Shown one piece after another: positions 34,340-44,293 of a DNA stretch of 64,000 nucleotides. The DNA is from Bacteroidota bacterium (GTDB taxonomy: Bacteria > Bacteroidota > Bacteroidia > CAILMK01), in the NCBI GenBank assembly GCA_013288555.1, contig JABDBQ010000007.1, positions 1-64,000 of the forward strand. Reading direction: 5' to 3'. The first letter of the stretch is position 1, and every line of letters begins with the position of its first letter. Below the pieces are notes generated by a model that searched no databases, was not told where the DNA came from, and worked only from the letters and a program-made list of their open reading frames with translations. The position numbers and the translations under genes were made by a program.

Positions 34340-35464
34340 TTACCAACGTCTCTTTTTCCTGCGGAAAAGAGCAATAAATCCGAATATCGGATAATAAACC
34401 AATTGATAAATAATATCCAGAACAGGTGTAAGATACCAGAGATTACCCATCTTGAGTTTTTTAAGGCTTATTGACATGATAATAATCTGGATTATCATTC
34501 TCAGACCCAAAACAGCAACGCTTATCCACCATGGTTTTATAAAAATGATCCCGAGGGTTACTGCGGCATAAAACAATAAATTAGATAACCAGATCAGACT
34601 CAGCCACGCTCTGTGATTTGATTTATAATATTTGCCAGTACTCATGTGGCGTCTTTTCTGCCTGATCCAGTCTGACCATGTTTTTTTCGGTTTGGAAACA
34701 ATGAAACTATCGGGATGCAACTGGATGGCAACATTTTGTGGCGTTGCATTGTGGTTTACAAAAAGATCATCGTCTCCGGAACTTACCTTCAGAAAAGGAG
34801 CAAAACCTTTGCTCTTGAAAAATAAAGATCTTTTATAAGAAAGGTTTCGACCAACTCCCATATATGGCATACCTGCCAGCGTAAATGAAAAATATTGGAG
34901 CGCTGTAAAGAAAGTATCAAAACGGATAAAAAGGTTTATCAATGATGATTTTACTTTGTAAGGAGAAAATCCCAAAACAATTTCTGTTTCCTGATTTGAA
35001 TAAGGTTCAACCATTTTTCTGATCCAATCCCTGGTGACAGGTTCGCAATCCGCATCCGTAAACAACAGTATTTCATACTGCGCGGCCTTAATGCCAAGTG
35101 TTAAGGCTAATTTTTTTCCGGCAAACTCATTTATATGTTCTGTTATGGTTACTACTTTCAGCCGGGGATAAACCAATTGCATTTCTTCGAGCAATTCGCG
35201 GGTTCCATCTTCGCTTTGATCATCAATAACGATCACTTCAAAATCAGGATAATCCTGGTCTAGTATTATGGGAAGAAATTTGGTCAAATTCCGTGCTTCA
35301 TCCCTTGCGGCAACAATGACACTTACTGGAAGTAAAGCCCCGTGCTTGGGTTCAGGCTGCTTAAAGGCAGCTAACCTTCTGAATAATAAAAGGTAAATAA
35401 GGGCTTGGATCAGAAAGAAGAAAGAAAGAGCCCAAAAAAGAGGGTTCAGGTAAAATTCAGGCAT
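34340..35464 (-). CDS. Family 2 glycosyltransferase, membrane-bound
   Basis: The 374-residue protein has an N-terminal membrane helix (about 7-28), a GT-A domain with VIDDQSEDGT, LLFTDADCEP (the metal-binding DxD-like motif), GDDDLF and RQKRRH near the acceptor site, then two to three C-terminal helices (about 290-365). It would transfer a sugar from a nucleotide donor to a lipid or polysaccharide at the inner membrane. Donor and acceptor cannot be told. It diverges from trhO with about 150 bp between. Confidence 0.88.
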   Translation of the reverse strand: MPEFYLNPLFWALSFFFLIQALIYLLLFRRLAAFKQPEPKHGALLPVSVIVAARDEARNLTKFLPIILDQDYPDFEVIVIDDQSEDGTRELLEEMQLVYPRLKVVTITEHINEFAGKKLALTLGIKAAQYEILLFTDADCEPVTRDWIRKMVEPYSNQETEIVLGFSPYKVKSSLINLFIRFDTFFTALQYFSFTLAGMPYMGVGRNLSYKRSLFFKSKGFAPFLKVSSGDDDLFVNHNATPQNVAIQLHPDSFIVSKPKKTWSDWIRQKRRHMSTGKYYKSNHRAWLSLIWLSNLLFYAAVTLGIIFIKPWWISVAVLGLRMIIQIIIMSISLKKLKMGNLWYLTPVLDIIYQLVYYPIFGFIALFRRKKRRW

Positions 35465-35581
35465 CCGTATAACTAAAACGTATTTTTCGGGGCAAAGGTA
35501 ATAAACCGTTGACAGTTATTTTCCACAATATCTTTCAGCAAGTCTAAAACCCGCATTATCCGTCATTTCCTACTGTTTTCG

Positions 35582-35589
35582 TACCTTTG
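35582..35589 (+). promoter_or_regulatory. -7 promoter element of trhO
   Basis: TACCTTTG matches TAnnTTTG and lies 21 bp before the trhO ATG at 35611. No good -33 TTTG is visible. Confidence 0.5.
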
Positions 35590-35610
35590 CAATAAATTAG
35601 CTTTATAAAA

Positions 35611-36549
35611 ATGTCCTGGTCAAGTCCATATCTCGCTGTTGCCTTCTATAAATATGTACCCATTGAGGAAGCCGAAGTATTTGCGGTTAAGCATCTCAAA
35701 TATTGCCAGAGACTTGGCATTTTTGGAAGAATCATTGTGGCTGATGAAGGACTGAACGGACAACTGAGTGGCACAGTAGCTCAATGCGAACAATATATGT
35801 CTGATCTTATATCAGATGAGAGATTTAGCAAAACTGATTTTAAAATCGACGAAGCAGATCGCCTGGCTTTTCAGAAAATACATGTCAGGTACAAACCCGA
35901 GATCGTTCATTCGGGATTGAAGGGAATAGATCCGGCTCATAAAACCGGAAAGCACCTCAGTGCCGAAGAATTTAAAGAACTAAAGAAAAAAGATAATGTC
36001 GTTATTGTTGACATGCGCTCTAATTATGAGCATCATGTAGGCCGTTTCAAAGGTGCTATTACCCTTGATATAGAGAATTTCAGAGACCTGCCGACCAAAA
36101 TGAATGAATTGGCAGAACTGAAAGATAAAACCGTGATTACTTATTGTACAGGTGGTATCAAATGTGAAAAAGCATCTGCCTATCTGTTAGAAAACGGTTT
36201 CAACGATGTTTATCAGTTAGATGGGGGCATCCTGAAATATGCAAAAACAGGCGGCGGAGAAGACTTTGAAGGTAAATGTTATGTATTTGACGGCAGGGTG
36301 GTAGTAGATGTCAACACGGTAAACCCTGTTCTGGTTTCTTCATGCATCCATTGCGGAACACCTTCTGCGCGTATGATCAACTGCGTGAATGAGCTTTGCA
36401 ACAACCAGATCGTTATGTGTGAATCATGTGGATGGGAATGGGATGGCGCCTGCTCTGAAGCTTGTAAGCATGAAGCGAAACGAGCCTATGATGGGACGGG
36501 GTATTATACGAAATCCAGTCATCAGTCAACGGTCATCAGTCAGCAGTAG
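35611..36549 (+). CDS. trhO: tRNA uridine-34 hydroxylase TrhO (rhodanese family)
   Basis: The 312-residue protein starts with the TrhO acylphosphatase-like domain (VAFYKYVPI, IIVADEGLNGQLSG), followed by a rhodanese domain with the catalytic Cys in TYCTGGIKCEKAS and a C-terminal segment with four or more Cys (CIHCGTPSARMINC, CNNQIVMCESCGW) that may bind zinc. TrhO makes 5-hydroxyuridine at position 34 of tRNA in an oxygen-independent way. The last eleven or so residues come from a 15-bp-period gtcatcagtca repeat that runs to the stop codon, so the natural terminus may have been extended. Confidence 0.9.
   Translation: MSWSSPYLAVAFYKYVPIEEAEVFAVKHLKYCQRLGIFGRIIVADEGLNGQLSGTVAQCEQYMSDLISDERFSKTDFKIDEADRLAFQKIHVRYKPEIVHSGLKGIDPAHKTGKHLSAEEFKELKKKDNVVIVDMRSNYEHHVGRFKGAITLDIENFRDLPTKMNELAELKDKTVITYCTGGIKCEKASAYLLENGFNDVYQLDGGILKYAKTGGGEDFEGKCYVFDGRVVVDVNTVNPVLVSSCIHCGTPSARMINCVNELCNNQIVMCESCGWEWDGACSEACKHEAKRAYDGTGYYTKSSHQSTVISQQ
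36515..36546. repeat. Short repeat forming the 3' end of trhO
   Basis: CAGTCATCAGTCAAC followed by GGTCATCAGTCAGCAG: an imperfect 15-bp duplication ending at the trhO stop codon. It resembles the intergenic word repeats found elsewhere in the window. Confidence 0.6.
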
Positions 36550-36555
36550 AGAGAG

Positions 36556-37137
36556 TTAAATTGCACGCTTTCTCTCAATTTCATCAAAAACTTCCTTTGC
36601 TGGTCTAAATTCCTGTTTTAGTTGGCTGTCAAAAAAAATCTTCAAATCTACGTATTTATAGTTTTTAGTCCACATAATATTACGTGGAAAGTTATGAGGA
36701 AAATTCTCTTTTAAATACTCATAATCTGTTACTTGATACAAAAAAGGAAGAATATATTTTTCCATATTGTTCCTTATTTCCACAAGATTAGTCATTAATT
36801 GATCTGATGAAATATCCAAGTGAAATAGTTTAGTGCATTCTGGTATCGAAGTGATTAGATTTAGACGTAGAATCATTTGCTCATACCTTCCATCAAATTG
36901 CCAATCATAGGACGGATATGTTTTTCTCTTTTTTCCTACTAATCTGTCAAAGTAGATACCAAAATTCAGGTAAAAGTCAGGCCCCATAGCTGATTTTTGA
37001 AAATTTACCAATACCAGAACATCATTCGGATTTCTTAAAAACCAGGTATTCGCTCTTTTCTTAAAACCTTTCGGCTTCAAAAACTTATCTAACATATCGA
37101 ATACTTGCTTTTGATTTATTTGAACTAACTCATCCAT
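36556..37137 (-). CDS. DUF4304-type hypothetical protein
   Basis: The 193-residue protein (from MDELVQINQKQ) resembles DUF4304: KPKGFKKRANTWFLRN near the N-terminus and LVNFQKSAMGPDFYLNFGIYFD in the middle. Function is unknown. The frame is open to 37170, but those eleven extra codons are read from the repeat words at 37147-37180, so ATG 37137 is preferred. It converges on trhO with a 6-nt gap. Confidence 0.75.
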   Translation of the reverse strand: MDELVQINQKQVFDMLDKFLKPKGFKKRANTWFLRNPNDVLVLVNFQKSAMGPDFYLNFGIYFDRLVGKKRKTYPSYDWQFDGRYEQMILRLNLITSIPECTKLFHLDISSDQLMTNLVEIRNNMEKYILPFLYQVTDYEYLKENFPHNFPRNIMWTKNYKYVDLKIFFDSQLKQEFRPAKEVFDEIERKRAI

Positions 37138-37183
37138 AAAATTTTCATTCCCAAATTCCCAAATCCTCAAATTCCCAAATAGT

Positions 37184-37963
37184 TTATCTCCCCTTAAACT
37201 CCGGCTTTCTTTTTTCTATAAAAGCACTCATACCTTCTTTCTGGTCTTCTGAGGCAAAGAGCATGTAGAAGTTTTTGCGTTCAAATGAGAGACCTTCCTG
37301 GAGGGAAGAGTCATATACTTTATTGACTGATTCTTTGGCAAGTTGAACTGCGATTGGTGACATTTCAGCAATTTCTTTGGCCAGTTTTACAGCCTCTTGC
37401 AAATACAGTTCTACAGGTACAATTTTATTAATGAGCCCAAACTGAAAAGCTTCTTCAGCTGAAATAAATTTCCCGGTTAGAACCATCTCCATAGCCCTGG
37501 CTTTGCCTACGGCTCTGGTTAATCTTTGTGTTCCACCTGCGCCTGGCATTACGCCTATTTTGATTTCAGGCTGTCCGAATTTTGCGGTTTCTGATGCAAC
37601 GATCATATCACAAAGCATGGACAGCTCGCACCCTCCTCCCAAAGCAAATCCCGAAACAGCTGCAATAATAGGTTTCCTTGTTTTTCGGATGCTGTCCCAG
37701 GTAGAAAACTGGTCAATCTGCAACATGTCAATGGCCGATTTATCAGACATCTGTTTAATATCAGCGCCGGCAGCAAATGCTTTTTCGTTTCCGGTTATGA
37801 TGATGACACGCACATCATTATTATCATCCAGCTCTTTAAGAGCATCACGAAGTTCACCCATGAGCTGTAGATTGAGGGCATTGAGCTCCTTTGGCCTGTT
37901 CAGGCGAACTAAAGCGATATGAGGTTGATATTGAGGTTCAGAAATGATAAATTCAAAAGACAT
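37184..37963 (-). CDS. Enoyl-CoA hydratase/isomerase (crotonase family)
   Basis: The 259-residue protein has the crotonase oxyanion-hole segments AFAAGADIKQM (about 67-77) and GFALGGGCELSMLCDM (about 105-120), with Glu in the GQPEIKIGVMPGAGGTQRL region expected for hydratases (both glutamates are present). It likely hydrates 2-enoyl-CoA to 3-hydroxyacyl-CoA in fatty-acid or amino-acid breakdown. It stands alone. A role in aromatic degradation is possible but not indicated by context. Confidence 0.9.
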   Translation of the reverse strand: MSFEFIISEPQYQPHIALVRLNRPKELNALNLQLMGELRDALKELDDNNDVRVIIITGNEKAFAAGADIKQMSDKSAIDMLQIDQFSTWDSIRKTRKPIIAAVSGFALGGGCELSMLCDMIVASETAKFGQPEIKIGVMPGAGGTQRLTRAVGKARAMEMVLTGKFISAEEAFQFGLINKIVPVELYLQEAVKLAKEIAEMSPIAVQLAKESVNKVYDSSLQEGLSFERKNFYMLFASEDQKEGMSAFIEKRKPEFKGR

Positions 37964-38154
37964 ATAATATCAATTTTAGACCGGGCAAAGATAAACATGG
38001 TATGTATGCTGACAAAGAAGAACAGGAATAAAAGATATCCGGATATTTCAAAACCAGTTATGTTTCAGTCCATTTTAAACAATAACCCACATTTGATGTT
38101 AATCGCTATATATATAACATATATATGTTCAACTTTAAATCAAATAACACTCAA

Positions 38155-38718
38155 ATGAAGAGCAAAAACATCCTAATGCTAATGTTATCAACAGGTTTAT
38201 TCATTGCAGGCTGCAATAATGGGGTTAACAGCACTGATGCCAAAAAACAGGCAGATGCAGAAAATAAAAAAGCAAATGTTATTGATAATGCCGATGCTAA
38301 ATTCATGACAAGTGCAGCAAGTGGCGGTCTTATGGAAGTCCAGGCTGGCAATATCGCTTTACAAAGAGGTATAAGCCAGGAAGTGAAAGATTTTGGTCAG
38401 TTAATGATAACAGATCATGGGAAAGCAAATGACGATCTTAACGCAATGGCGACCTCAAAAAATGTGGTATTACCTGCTGTAGTGAGTAATGACGATCAGA
38501 AAAAATTAGACAAGCTTAACAAAGTGGATGCTAAGGATTTTGACAAAACCTATATTAATATGATGATTGAAGACCATAATGCAGCTATTGACATGTTTCA
38601 AAAAGTTGTAGATAATCCCAAAGATGCAGATGTAAAGGCATGGGCCCAAAATACACTCCCTACATTGCTTCATCATCTTGAGCAGGCAAAAGCAGATAAA
38701 ACTATACTTGATAAATAG
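38155..38718 (+). CDS. DUF4142 lipoprotein
   Basis: From ATG 38155 the protein starts with a lipoprotein signal ending in LFIAGC (Cys20) and continues with a DUF4142 domain of helices (AKFMTSAASGGLMEVQAGNIAL, DFGQLMITDHGKANDDL). The domain has a ferritin-like four-helix look but no clear metal site. The longer frame from 38125 would place non-signal residues in front and is rejected. Function is unknown; it is likely in the periplasm or outer membrane. Confidence 0.85.
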   Translation: MKSKNILMLMLSTGLFIAGCNNGVNSTDAKKQADAENKKANVIDNADAKFMTSAASGGLMEVQAGNIALQRGISQEVKDFGQLMITDHGKANDDLNAMATSKNVVLPAVVSNDDQKKLDKLNKVDAKDFDKTYINMMIEDHNAAIDMFQKVVDNPKDADVKAWAQNTLPTLLHHLEQAKADKTILDK

Positions 38719-38741
38719 GGTTTAGACTAAACAACACCATG

Positions 38742-39344
38742 TTAGTCGTGTAAATCACCTTTCTGTTCCATTTCTAAATCAAGATCTATTTTCATGATAT
38801 TTTTACAGGAAGCGGCCAATATTGTACCAATCATAGATCCAATAATGGCACCACAGATCACATCTAAAGGAAAATGAACGCCGACATATACCTGGGCAAA
38901 AGCTATTGAAAACGCCCATGTGAGCAATAAGGGTTTAAGCCATTTAATGCTATGTGGCATGATGGAAATGAGAAAAACGGCTACAGTAAAATGATTGGCT
39001 GCATGGTTTGAAGGGAAGCTGAACTGTCCACCGCAGCTGCTTAAAAGCAATCGCACCTGACCAGTTAGATCGGGATCATAACAAGGCCTGAGACGATGAA
39101 CAAACGGCTTTATTAATGAAGCACAGAACTGGTCACATACCAAAACAGCCAATGCGCCGAATAATATAATATATAGTCCTTTAAGTTTGAAATTATAGAC
39201 GAGGAATACTCCGAAAAACACATACAATGGAATCCATATAGGCCCGAAGCGAATAAGTGGCATAATCAAATCAAAAAAACTATTTGAAATGCCTGAATTG
39301 AAAAAACGGAAAAGCGAATGGTCAATTGAAATGATCTGGTTCAT
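38742..39344 (-). CDS. PAP2-family phosphatase, membrane-bound
   Basis: The 200-residue protein has about five membrane helices and the PAP2 motifs: KPFVHRLRP (motif 1), FPSNHAANH (motif 2) and FAQVYVGVHFPLDV (motif 3). In motif 3 the common Arg is replaced by Gln, while the catalytic His and Asp are kept. It probably removes phosphate from phosphatidic acid, undecaprenyl pyrophosphate or a related lipid. It converges on the DUF4142 gene. Confidence 0.85.
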   Translation of the reverse strand: MNQIISIDHSLFRFFNSGISNSFFDLIMPLIRFGPIWIPLYVFFGVFLVYNFKLKGLYIILFGALAVLVCDQFCASLIKPFVHRLRPCYDPDLTGQVRLLLSSCGGQFSFPSNHAANHFTVAVFLISIMPHSIKWLKPLLLTWAFSIAFAQVYVGVHFPLDVICGAIIGSMIGTILAASCKNIMKIDLDLEMEQKGDLHD

Positions 39345-39498
39345 GCTAAAGTAATGTTGATAACATTAATTGACATATAATCATGGATTGTTTGCCTTAC
39401 TAAAATTATCAGTCGCAAAAATAGCAACCAATCCATCAAAGAAGACACAATAGGGGAATATAAATACAAGATTAGGGTGCTTTAGGATTCAAATGCGC

Positions 39499-39526
39499 TT
39501 TGAAGCGAGGTTTCTACCTATCTTTG
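39499..39526 (+). promoter_or_regulatory. Promoter of glmM
   Basis: TATCTTTG (39519-39526) matches TAnnTTTG; TTTG at 39499-39502 lies 16 bp upstream, slightly short for a -33 element. The glmM start is 28 bp downstream. Confidence 0.5.
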
Positions 39527-39554
39527 CATAAATTATAATAAAAAAGGAAACGTT

Positions 39555-40934
39555 TTGACATTGATAAAATCAATTTCAGGTATCAGGGGAACCATAGGTG
39601 GTTTGAGCGGTGACACACTAGCGCCTGAAGATATCGTGGAAATTACATCATCCTATGCCTTTTGGCTTAAGCAAAGATCAGCCCAACATAAAGTAGTTAT
39701 TGGCCGAGATGCCCGTATTTCCGGAGAAATGGTAAAAAGTATCGTTCAGGGAACGCTTATGGCGAGCGGCATTGACGTTATAGATACAGGTTTATCAACT
39801 ACCCCTACCGTGGAAATGGCGGTAGTAGAAGAAAATGCCGGAGGAGGAATTATTATTACAGCAAGTCATAACCCAAGGAACTGGAATGCATTAAAACTCC
39901 TGAATGAAAAGGGCGAGTTTATTTCGGCCGAGGACGGGGAAGAAATTCTCAGAATCGGAAAAGAAAATGGGTTTGAATACGCAAAAGTAGAAAATCTTGG
40001 TCAATATATTCCAAAAACAGAATACATTGATATCCACATTGAAAAGATACTTGAATTACCATTGGTAGACGTAAAAGCTATAAAAGCAAAGAAATATACA
40101 ATCGTTGTTGATTGTGTGAATTCAACCGGTGGTATCGCAGTTCCCCGTCTTCTGAATGCATTAGGCGTGGCGAAAATCCATGAATTATATACTGAACCTG
40201 ATGGAAAATTTGCCCACAACCCTGAGCCGCTCCCTGAGAATCTGGGTGCCCTTAGTAATGAGGTAAAATTTCATAAAGCAGATCTTGGCATTGCGGTAGA
40301 CCCGGATGTCGACCGGTTGGCCCTGGTTTCTGAAGATGGAAGTTTTTTCGGAGAAGAGTATACACTTGTTGCTGTTGCAGATTATGTGCTACAAAATCAG
40401 CCGGGAGATACGGTTTCAAATTTATCTTCGTCAAGAGCATTAACAGATATTACAGAAAAACATGGTCATCAACACTTTTGCTCAGCAGTAGGAGAGGTGC
40501 ATGTTGTGAATAAAATGAAAGAAGTAAATGCCATAATAGGAGGCGAGGGCAATGGCGGCGTTATTTACCCTGAACTGCATTATGGCAGAGATGCTCTTGT
40601 TGGAATTGCTTTATTTTTATCTCATTTGGCAAAAAGCAATAAGAGCTGCTCTCAACTCCGAAGTCAGTACCCAAATTATTTTCTTTCAAAAAACAAAATT
40701 CAACTGGACGAAAGAACGGATATTGGTAAGGTGTTTGAGAAAATTAAATTGAAATACAAAAAATTCCCGATCAATACTGAAGATGGTATCAGGATTGATT
40801 TTGACAGAGATTGGGTACATCTTCGAAGGTCAAATACAGAACCAATTATTCGTATTTACTCCGAAAGTCAAAACCAGACTACCGCAGAAAACCTGGCGGA
40901 AAAAATGGTTCTTGATATAAAAAGTTTGTTATAG
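39555..40934 (+). CDS. glmM: Phosphoglucosamine mutase (phosphohexomutase family)
   Basis: The 459-residue alpha-D-phosphohexomutase has the phospho-serine loop ITASHNPRNWN (Ser104), the metal loop DPDVDRL, the sugar-binding loop GGEGNGG and the phosphate-binding RRSNTEPI. This Bacteroidota-type enzyme is normally assigned as GlmM, making glucosamine-1-phosphate for UDP-GlcNAc; the SNTEPI rather than SGTEP form means a phosphomannomutase role is also possible. It begins with TTG at 39555 after GGAAACG. The cysteine desulfurase gene follows 18 nt after its stop. Confidence 0.87.
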   Translation: MTLIKSISGIRGTIGGLSGDTLAPEDIVEITSSYAFWLKQRSAQHKVVIGRDARISGEMVKSIVQGTLMASGIDVIDTGLSTTPTVEMAVVEENAGGGIIITASHNPRNWNALKLLNEKGEFISAEDGEEILRIGKENGFEYAKVENLGQYIPKTEYIDIHIEKILELPLVDVKAIKAKKYTIVVDCVNSTGGIAVPRLLNALGVAKIHELYTEPDGKFAHNPEPLPENLGALSNEVKFHKADLGIAVDPDVDRLALVSEDGSFFGEEYTLVAVADYVLQNQPGDTVSNLSSSRALTDITEKHGHQHFCSAVGEVHVVNKMKEVNAIIGGEGNGGVIYPELHYGRDALVGIALFLSHLAKSNKSCSQLRSQYPNYFLSKNKIQLDERTDIGKVFEKIKLKYKKFPINTEDGIRIDFDRDWVHLRRSNTEPIIRIYSESQNQTTAENLAEKMVLDIKSLL

Positions 40935-40952
40935 CTAAATATTTCCGAGTTT

Positions 40953-42095
40953 ATGAGTCGTATCTACTTTGACAATGCTGCCACTACTCCATTGGATTCA
41001 GAAGTAAAACGCGTTATGTGTGAAACTATGGATTTGTTTGGAAATCCTTCCTCAATACATAATGAAGGCAGGCAAGCAAAGACAATAATTGAAAAATCGA
41101 GAAAAACTATTGCAAGTCTTTTAGGGGTCGCTCCCGGGGAAATCATATTTACAAGTTGCGGAACTGAAGCCGATAATATGGCCATCAGGAATTGTGTAGA
41201 AGACCTGGGTGTCAAACACATAATTTCATCCAGAATTGAACATCATGCTGTTTTGCATTCTCTTGATTACTGTGAAAATAAAGGCATAAGAATCAGTTAT
41301 GTCAATCTTTTGGACAATGGTCATGTGGATATGGCCGATCTTGAAAAAAAGCTTGCGCAAAGCAGCGATAAAACCCTTGTTAGTCTGATGCATGCTAATA
41401 ATGAAATAGGGAATCTTCTGGATTTGGAAAATACCGGCGAATTATGTCATAAATACAACGCTTATTTTCATTGCGATGCTGTACAAACCATCGGGCATTT
41501 ACCTATCGACATAAAAAAATCCAGAATCCATTTTTTAGCTGCTTCTGGGCATAAATTTAATGGACCTAAAGGCATCGGTTTTATTTATATTGATGAAAAT
41601 GTAAAGATAAAGCCAATGATATTTGGTGGATCTCAGGAGCGGAATATGCGTGGAGGCACCGAAAATATTTATGGTATTGCGGGAATTGCAAAAGCGCTTG
41701 AAATAGCATACACCCAAATGGATCAGCAACAAAAACACATACTGGGTATAAAGGAACATTTAATTGCATTGCTTCTTCAAAACTTTGAAGGGGTCAGGTT
41801 TAATGGCGATTATAACGGAACTGCATTATTTACGATTTTAAATGCGGCATTCCCGGCTACATTATTTTCTGATATGATTCTATTTAATCTTGATATTGAA
41901 GGCATTTCAGTTTCAGGAGGCAGCGCCTGCACATCAGGCTCTGATCAGGGTTCACACGTACTCAGGGAATTAAAATTGACAGAGAATTATCATTCTGTAC
42001 GGTTTTCATTCGGGAAAAGTAATACCAAAGAGGAAGTGGAGGAAGTGATAGTCAAACTTAAAACCATTTATGAGCCTCAAAAAATTAGCCTTTAA
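40953..42095 (+). CDS. Cysteine desulfurase (NifS/IscS family)
   Basis: The 380-residue PLP enzyme starts YFDNAATTPL and has the cofactor His in RIEHHAVLHS, PLP-Lys201 in SGHKFNGPKG and the persulfide Cys326 in SGGSACTSGSDQ. It releases sulfur from cysteine for Fe-S clusters and tRNA thiolation. It may share the glmM transcript. No iscU or other scaffold gene is adjacent. Confidence 0.9.
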   Translation: MSRIYFDNAATTPLDSEVKRVMCETMDLFGNPSSIHNEGRQAKTIIEKSRKTIASLLGVAPGEIIFTSCGTEADNMAIRNCVEDLGVKHIISSRIEHHAVLHSLDYCENKGIRISYVNLLDNGHVDMADLEKKLAQSSDKTLVSLMHANNEIGNLLDLENTGELCHKYNAYFHCDAVQTIGHLPIDIKKSRIHFLAASGHKFNGPKGIGFIYIDENVKIKPMIFGGSQERNMRGGTENIYGIAGIAKALEIAYTQMDQQQKHILGIKEHLIALLLQNFEGVRFNGDYNGTALFTILNAAFPATLFSDMILFNLDIEGISVSGGSACTSGSDQGSHVLRELKLTENYHSVRFSFGKSNTKEEVEEVIVKLKTIYEPQKISL

Positions 42096-42150
42096 ACATT
42101 ATTTAAAAAAGATGGTATTCAATTTTTGGTAAAATTTTAAATAATTAGTC

Positions 42151-43080
42151 ATGAATAAAAAATCCATTTTATTTATTGCTTGTTCCATGTTGGTGACAGG
42201 TTTGGCAAATGCTCAAACCCATAGCTCTCCGGACTCATTGCATTATTGGAAAAGTTCCGGGATTACTCAAATTGCTTTCAACCAGGTTGCGCTGAGCAAC
42301 TGGCAGGGAGGAGGGCAAAACACAATAGCAGTGTCAGGTTTTTTACACGCATTTGCAAATTATGACAGTGGGGCCAATCAGTGGTATAATAAACTTGAAG
42401 CCGGTTTAGGTATTGTGAGATTGGGCGATAATAACCAGCCATTTGAAAAAAGCGATGACGGACTGGAAATCAGTTCTGTCTATGCCCGAGACCTTTCAAA
42501 TGATAGTGATATATCCAAACACTGGGCTGCGACACTAGGAGGTGATTTTAAAACAACTTTCGCACCGGGGTACAAATATGGTACTGATGCAAATGGGAAA
42601 ACGGTGCAGGAACAGTTGCTTTCAAAATTTATGTCTCCTGGTTATATATTGATTAACACGGGTATAAAATATAAACTAAAGGATGTTTTTTATGCAATTG
42701 CATCTCCTGTAGCAGTAAGAATGACAATATTATCAAATGATTCTATGGCAAGGGTGGGTTCATATGGCGTGCCTCCTGGTCAGCATCTGCGCATTCAGGC
42801 TGGCGAATCATTTACTTTTGGTATGAAAATACCAATCATGCAAAATGTGGTATTTGAAACCAATCTGAGTATGTTTGCAGATTATAAACGTCTTGAACAG
42901 CAAGCGGTTGACTGGACTGCAAGTCTCACTTGCAAAGTTAATAGTCTAATCACTGCAAATGTGGGGACCCATTTGATTTATGATCAGGATATAGCAGTAA
43001 CAAGAGCAAATGGCTCGGTAGGCCCTGCGGTTCAGTTTAAAGAAGTGATTGCGCTTGGAATCCAGTATAAACTTTATTAA
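42151..43080 (+). CDS. DUF3078 outer-membrane protein
   Basis: The 309-residue protein has a signal peptide (cut after LANAQ) and the DUF3078 start WKSSGITQIAFNQVALSNWQGGG, with later NKLEAGLGIVRLG and a beta-rich body ending in GIQYKLY, typical of outer-membrane barrels. Its precise role is unknown. Confidence 0.85.
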   Translation: MNKKSILFIACSMLVTGLANAQTHSSPDSLHYWKSSGITQIAFNQVALSNWQGGGQNTIAVSGFLHAFANYDSGANQWYNKLEAGLGIVRLGDNNQPFEKSDDGLEISSVYARDLSNDSDISKHWAATLGGDFKTTFAPGYKYGTDANGKTVQEQLLSKFMSPGYILINTGIKYKLKDVFYAIASPVAVRMTILSNDSMARVGSYGVPPGQHLRIQAGESFTFGMKIPIMQNVVFETNLSMFADYKRLEQQAVDWTASLTCKVNSLITANVGTHLIYDQDIAVTRANGSVGPAVQFKEVIALGIQYKLY

Positions 43081-43165
43081 TGGTTTTTTGCTTTTCCCGG
43101 CAGACATCCCATAACAGTTATATTTCGTCTGTATGTTATTTGACAAAAAGAAGAAACTGAAGGAA

Positions 43166-44293
43166 ATGAAAAAAGTAAACCTTTTAATTGCTTTATTATT
43201 AATTGTTTGCCAGAATACTGCGCAATCTCAGAACTCAGAAACAGATCCTGATTATGCAAAAGGACTACAGATTTATTATTCGGGAGAATACACTATTGCA
43301 GTTCAGTCTTTTACAAAAGCAATTGCTTCAAATCCTAAAAATTATGAAGCTTATTTATACAGAGGGAACTGTTATGCATTCCTGCATCAGTTTAAACTCT
43401 CGGAACGTGATTTCAATAAAGCCAGGGAACATATGAAAAATAATGCAAAACTGGATTTTGGATATGGATACCTGTACAATGAAATGGGTAATTATAAAAA
43501 GGCGATAGAATACCTGGACAAGTCCATAGAACTCGATTCTAAAGATGCCCTTACTTATAATACTTTAGGGGTCTCTTATCAAAGAATAGGCAATCCCAGA
43601 AAAGCGATTGAGAATTATACTATGGCGATAAAATATGATTCAACTCTTGGGGTAGCATATAGCAATAGGGGAACTGCCATATATGAAAATCAGGATATTG
43701 CCCCTGCAACAAGTTATGATATTAAAACAGCCATAAGAGACTTTGATAAAGCGCTTAAATTCAGACCTGGGTTATGCCTTGCCTGGAGAAATCGTGGACT
43801 GGCCTACAGCTTCATTAAAAAATATGATCAGGCTCTGAGCGACCTTAATCAAGCTATCAAATGCAGCAATAATGACCCCATCTATTATATAAACAGGGGA
43901 ACATTATTTACCACCATGGGAAGATATCCTGAGGCCATTGAAGATCTTAAATATGCCATAAGCATCAATAAAAATCTACCACAGGCCTATATACTCCTAG
44001 GTGAGGCATTTTTCAAAAACAACCATACACAGGATGCTGTTTCTTATGAAATGGAAGCTGCGATTATTGACAAAAGTTATTCAGGAATTGCAGATTACAA
44101 TATCGCGCGATATTATTGCGTTTCAAAAGATAAAGAATTAATGATGAAGTATTTAAAATTAGCAAAAAGGAATGACTACTTCAAACCCATAGATAATCTT
44201 GCCAATTTTTTAAAGGACGCTGAATTTCTTCGATTCAAACAGGATAAGGATTTTGATGAATTCAGGCAATCTGTCAGAGGAAACAGGCTTTGA
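43166..44293 (+). CDS. Secreted TPR-repeat protein
   Basis: From ATG 43166 (MKKVNLLIALLLIVCQNTAQSQ) the protein has a signal peptide followed by about eight tetratricopeptide repeats spanning most of its 375 residues (for example EAYLYRGNCYAFLHQF, TYNTLGVSYQRIGNPRKAIE). An upstream in-frame ATG at 43133 would put a charged stretch before the signal and is less likely. It is a protein-interaction scaffold of the periplasm; the partner is unknown. Confidence 0.8.
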   Translation: MKKVNLLIALLLIVCQNTAQSQNSETDPDYAKGLQIYYSGEYTIAVQSFTKAIASNPKNYEAYLYRGNCYAFLHQFKLSERDFNKAREHMKNNAKLDFGYGYLYNEMGNYKKAIEYLDKSIELDSKDALTYNTLGVSYQRIGNPRKAIENYTMAIKYDSTLGVAYSNRGTAIYENQDIAPATSYDIKTAIRDFDKALKFRPGLCLAWRNRGLAYSFIKKYDQALSDLNQAIKCSNNDPIYYINRGTLFTTMGRYPEAIEDLKYAISINKNLPQAYILLGEAFFKNNHTQDAVSYEMEAAIIDKSYSGIADYNIARYYCVSKDKELMMKYLKLAKRNDYFKPIDNLANFLKDAEFLRFKQDKDFDEFRQSVRGNRL

